Source: Streptomyces mashuensis
Lineage (GTDB): Bacteria; Actinomycetota; Actinomycetes; Streptomycetales; Streptomycetaceae
NCBI RefSeq assembly: GCF_014654785.1
Contig: NZ_BNBD01000003.1
Span: 429,732 to 493,731 of the forward strand
Direction: 5' to 3'
DNA: 64,000 bases
Each line of letters begins with the position of its first letter. The first letter of the stretch is position 1. The notes beneath the pieces are model-generated. The model did no database searches. It had not been told where the DNA came from and was given only the letters and a program-made list of their open reading frames with translations. Of this stretch, positions 61,619 through 64,000 are shown piece after piece. A program made the position numbers and the translations under genes.

Positions 61619-63574
61619 TCAGCGCTGGTCGCCCTCGGCGTCCTTCGCGTCGGTCTTCGCGTCGGTCTTCGCGTCGGTGCCGTCGGTGGCCTCGGGGGCG
61701 TCCGCCGGCTCGTCGGCGGCCTCCACGGCCTCGGCCTCGTCATCCTCCGAGGAGTGCTCCAGGACGTCCGTGAACTCCACGCCGTCCAGCTCGGCGAGCC
61801 GGTCGGAGGCGTTCGTGGTGCCGCCCTGATCGGCCTCGAGGGCCTTGGCGAACCACTCGCGGGCCTCCTTCTCACGGCCGACCTCGAGCAGGGCCTCGGC
61901 GTACGCGTACCGCAGGCGGGCCGTCCAGGGCTGGATGGAGTTCGACGCGAGCTCGGGGCTCTGGAGCGTCACGACCGCCGCGTCGGCCTGACCCATGTCA
62001 CGCCGGGCACCGGCGGCCACCAGCCGCATCTCGACCTGGCCGGCCTTGTCCAGCTTCTGCACCTCGGGCTCGCCGGCCATGGCCAGCGCCCGCTCGGGGC
62101 GGCCCATGCCGCGCTCGCAGTCCGCCATGATCGGCCACAGCTCGACCGAGCCGGTCATCCGGCGGGCGGCACGGAACTCGGCGAGCGCCTCGGAGTACTT
62201 GCCGACGGCGTACGAGGCGAAACCGGCCGCCTCCCGGACGGACGCGACACGCGCGGCGAGCCGCAGGGCGACGCGGGAGTAGCCGTACGCCTGCTCCGGC
62301 TCCTCGTCCAGCAGCCGGGCCACCATGACGAGGTTGCGGGCGACGTCCTCGGCGAGCGTCTTGGGCAGGCTCATCAGGTCCTGCCGGACGTCCTTGTCGA
62401 TCTCCTCGCCCGTCACGTCCTCGGGGATGGGCAGACGCTTGATCGGCTCACGGTCGTCCCGGCGGTCCCGGTCCCGGTCGCGGTCGTCACGGCGCCCGAA
62501 ACCACGGGACCGGTCGTCACGGCCGCGGAACCCGCCACCCGGGCGGCCACCGCGGTCGTCGCGACGGTCGTCGCGGCGGAAGCCACCGCGGTCGTCGTCG
62601 CGGCGCGGGCCACGCTGGTCGTCCCGGCGGTCGCGGAAGGACGGACGCTCGTCACGGCGGTCGTCGCGGCGGAAGCCGCCGGGGCGGTCGTCGCGGCGCT
62701 CGTCGCGACGGAAGCCGCCACGGTCGTCGTCACGGCGGTCACGGAACGGCGGACGGTCATCACGACGCTCATCGCGACGGAAGCCACCGCGGTCGTCATC
62801 GCGGCGGCCGTAGCCACCACCCGGGCGGCCACCGCGGTCGTCACGACGGTCGTCACGGCGGAAGCCGCCGGGACGGTCGTCGCGACGCTCGTCACGGCGG
62901 AAGCCACTGCGGTCGTCGTCGCGGCGGTCACGGAACGACGGACGGTCGTCACGACGCTCATCGCGACGGAAACCGCCGCGGTCGTCGTCACGGCGGCCGT
63001 AGCCACCACCGCCGGCCGGGCGACCGCCACGGTCATCACGGCGGAAGCCGCCGGGACGGTCGTCGCGACGCTCGTCACGGCGGAAGCCACTGCGGTCGTC
63101 GTCGCGGCGGTCACGGAACGACGGACGGTCGTCACGACGCTCATCGCGACGGAAGCCACCACGGTCGTCATCGCGGCGGCCGTAGCCACCACCGCCGGCC
63201 GGGCGACCGCCACGGTCATCACGGCGGTCGTCACGCCGGTCATCACGGCGGAAGCCACCGGGACGGTCGTCACGGCGGTCGTCGCGGCGGAAACCGCCTC
63301 GGTCGTCGTCACGGCGGCCGTAGCCACCGCCACCGGCGGGGCGACCACCGCGGTCGTCACGGCGGTCATCACGGCGGAAGCCGCCGGGGCGGTCGTCGCG
63401 ACGCTCGTCACGGCGGAAACCACCACGGTCGTCGTCACGGCGGGGGCCACGGTCGTCGCGCCGGAAGCCGCCGCCGGACCGGTCGTCGCGGCGGAAACCG
63501 CCGGCACGCGGGCCGCGAGGGCCGCCGCGGCGCGGGTCGCCGCCCGAACGACCGTCGGAAGAGTTGGTGGACAT
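61619..63574 (-). CDS. TPR protein with long RRDD/RGG-like disordered N-terminus
   Basis: The 651-residue protein has three parts. Residues 1-377 are made almost only of Arg, Asp and Gly in repeated FRRDD, RRDDDRGG, RDERRDDRP and GGYG units, a charged disordered region like RGG/RD domains of RNA-binding proteins. Residues about 378-600 are helical TPR-type repeats (YGYSRVALRLAARVASVREAAG, KYSEALAEFRAARRM, EALLEVGREKEAREWFAKAL). Residues about 600-651 are an acidic tail with TDAKTDAK repeats. It may bind RNA or nucleoprotein through charge blocks. It lies directly downstream of an rRNA operon on the same strand, with an rRNA terminator between. ATG 63574 is preceded by weak CAGGAGCC at 5 nt. 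The N-terminal length is uncertain across relatives. Confidence 0.8.
   Translation of the reverse strand: MSTNSSDGRSGGDPRRGGPRGPRAGGFRRDDRSGGGFRRDDRGPRRDDDRGGFRRDERRDDRPGGFRRDDRRDDRGGRPAGGGGYGRRDDDRGGFRRDDRRDDRPGGFRRDDRRDDRRDDRGGRPAGGGGYGRRDDDRGGFRRDERRDDRPSFRDRRDDDRSGFRRDERRDDRPGGFRRDDRGGRPAGGGGYGRRDDDRGGFRRDERRDDRPSFRDRRDDDRSGFRRDERRDDRPGGFRRDDRRDDRGGRPGGGYGRRDDDRGGFRRDERRDDRPPFRDRRDDDRGGFRRDERRDDRPGGFRRDDRRDERPSFRDRRDDQRGPRRDDDRGGFRRDDRRDDRGGRPGGGFRGRDDRSRGFGRRDDRDRDRDRRDDREPIKRLPIPEDVTGEEIDKDVRQDLMSLPKTLAEDVARNLVMVARLLDEEPEQAYGYSRVALRLAARVASVREAAGFASYAVGKYSEALAEFRAARRMTGSVELWPIMADCERGMGRPERALAMAGEPEVQKLDKAGQVEMRLVAAGARRDMGQADAAVVTLQSPELASNSIQPWTARLRYAYAEALLEVGREKEAREWFAKALEADQGGTTNASDRLAELDGVEFTDVLEHSSEDDEAEAVEAADEPADAPEATDGTDAKTDAKTDAKDAEGDQR
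62440..63570. repeat. long low-complexity repeat tract coding the RRDD region
   Basis: This 1.1-kb tract consists of CGGTCGTCACGGCGG-like units on the plus strand. Both period and codon use follow the RRDD/GGF protein repeats. Nested inside is the 183-bp duplication annotated separately. Assembly from short reads could mis-size it. Confidence 0.85.
62853..63218. repeat. two tandem copies of a 183-bp unit
   Basis: Positions 62853-62971 are identical to 63036-63154 (119 bp). The offset is 183 bp, exactly 61 codons, and the remaining part of the unit differs at only a few bases. This is a recent in-frame tandem duplication inside the disordered region. Confidence 0.85.
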
Positions 63575-63660
63575 CGACGTGGCTCCTGTCTTCAGGTACG
63601 CATTCAGTCTCGCGCACCCGGCTCACAGGCGCGCATCGGGAAAAACATGTGCAACACAAA

Positions 63661-63703
63661 AAGGACCCTTGGTCCCAGCTGTACGCTGGGACCAAGGGTC
63701 CTT
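63661..63703 (-). terminator. rRNA operon terminator
   Basis: A 19-bp perfect stem (63661-63679 with 63685-63703) has a 5-nt loop. On the minus strand it is followed by CCTTTTTG, so it is a classic hairpin with a U tract. It lies 7 bp past the 5S rRNA. Confidence 0.93.
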
Positions 63704-63710
63704 GAAAGAT

Positions 63711-63830
63711 TGTTCGGCGGCGTCCTACTCTCCCACAGGGTCCCCCCTGCAGTACCATCGGCGCTGAAAGGCTTAGCTTCCGGGTTCGGAATGTGACCGG
63801 GCGTTTCCCTAACGCTATAACCACCGAAAC
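63711..63830 (-). rRNA. rrf: 5S ribosomal RNA
   Basis: The reverse strand reads GTTTCGGTGGTTATAGCG at the 5' end and GACGCCGCCGAACA at the 3' end, with the diagnostic ACATTCCGAACCCGGAAG and GCCGATGGTACTGCAGGG in between. The closing helix UUCGGUGG/CCGCCGAA is intact. The length is about 120 nt; the exact ends are estimated within a few bases. Confidence 0.95.
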
Positions 63831-63940
63831 CCTATCGGGTTCTAGCGAACAAGCACACTCTTCAGTTAAAGGTGTTACTGGTTCAACCGGCGCGAAACTG
63901 TTCGCAACCCGGGAACCACACAGTGGACGCGAGCAACTGA
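63831..63940 (-). other. 23S-5S rRNA spacer
   Basis: The 110-nt spacer between the 23S 3' end and 5S contains short inverted segments that would be expected to pair for RNase processing. No tRNA gene is present in it. Confidence 0.75.
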
Positions 63941-64000
63941 GGACAAGCCCTCGGCCTATTAGTACCAGTCAGCTCCAACCGTTACCGGTCTTCCACACCT
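63941..64000 (-). rRNA. rrl: 23S ribosomal RNA, 3' end (partial)
   Basis: The reverse strand ends in TGACTGGTACTAATAGGCCG then AGGGCTTGTCC, the typical 3' terminus of actinobacterial 23S rRNA. Only the last 60 bases are inside the window. Confidence 0.93.

Noticed and set aside
62440..63570. CRISPR array
   Set aside because: The repeat units vary in length, have no unique spacers and stay in one reading frame of the TPR protein; no cas gene is nearby.
60842..63796. 984-codon plus-strand open frame covering the RRDD repeats
   Set aside because: It is the antisense of DUF1015 and of the repeat tract; its Val/Ala/Thr-rich translation is a by-product of the repeats.

Overview
The window is chromosomal DNA from a high-GC actinomycete, almost certainly Streptomyces. 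It shows very high GC with G/C-rich third positions, GTG and TTG starts, Sec- and Tat-type secreted proteins, a SepF-like sporulation/division paralogue, an SSI-type protease inhibitor, a DmdR-like iron box and an actinobacterial LexA box. From memory, the gene order resembles the conserved core segment of the S. coelicolor chromosome that runs from the secreted lipase/dnaE2 region through ald, pyrG, recN and tlyA; I could not check this.

Layout. 1-1.8 kb: the start of an XRE/DUF5753-type regulator, a small CxxC protein and a secreted lipase. 1.9-6.5 kb: an imuB-like/dnaE2 mutasome operon behind a near-consensus LexA box. 6.7-12.8 kb: an exporter-like membrane protein, then a secreted protease/inhibitor island with an SSI-family inhibitor (P1 Arg) convergent with two S1E proteases flanking an SPFH protein. 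12.8-26.5 kb: a DUF5685 protein with an extreme Cys-rich tail, an SflA-like SepF paralogue, glutaryl-CoA dehydrogenase, an MFS exporter, a PIG-V-like mannosyltransferase, a PAP2 phosphatase, an I78 inhibitor, a stand-alone cytochrome oxidase subunit I, a glycosyltransferase coupled to an unknown gene, and two coupled hypotheticals. 26.5-42 kb: housekeeping on the minus strand (der, plsC-like, cmk, tyrA, rluB, scpB, scpA, a parA-like gene, ald, an NB-ARC/TPR protein, a NUDIX hydrolase, pyrG). 42-54 kb: GH15 glycosidase, PucR regulator, glycosyltransferase, a small MraY/WecA-like protein, recN, an S41 peptidase, NAD kinase, tlyA, an SCP2-like and a VOC protein. 54-59 kb: a divergent ferric-siderophore uptake locus around an iron box. 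59-64 kb: a HAD phosphatase, DUF1015, a TPR protein with about 377 residues of Arg/Asp/Gly repeats, then a reverse-strand rRNA operon (5S complete, 3' end of 23S).

How the genes work together. Four modules are convincing: SOS mutagenesis (LexA box, dnaE2, imuB-like); chromosome segregation (parA-like gene, scpA, scpB); iron uptake (binding lipoprotein and siderophore-interacting reductase on one side, two permeases and an ATPase on the other); and pyrimidine/aromatic/nucleotide housekeeping (cmk, tyrA, pyrG, NAD kinase). The protease/inhibitor island is a plausible functional unit.

I see no prophage, insertion sequence, CRISPR array, canonical defence system or biosynthetic gene cluster. The least explained items are the Cys-rich DUF5685 protein, the RRDD-repeat TPR protein with a 183-bp tandem duplication, a Gly/Lys insertion inside a protease catalytic domain, and an NB-ARC protein whose P-loop Lys is Arg. 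All assignments come from reading motifs by eye; no database search was possible.
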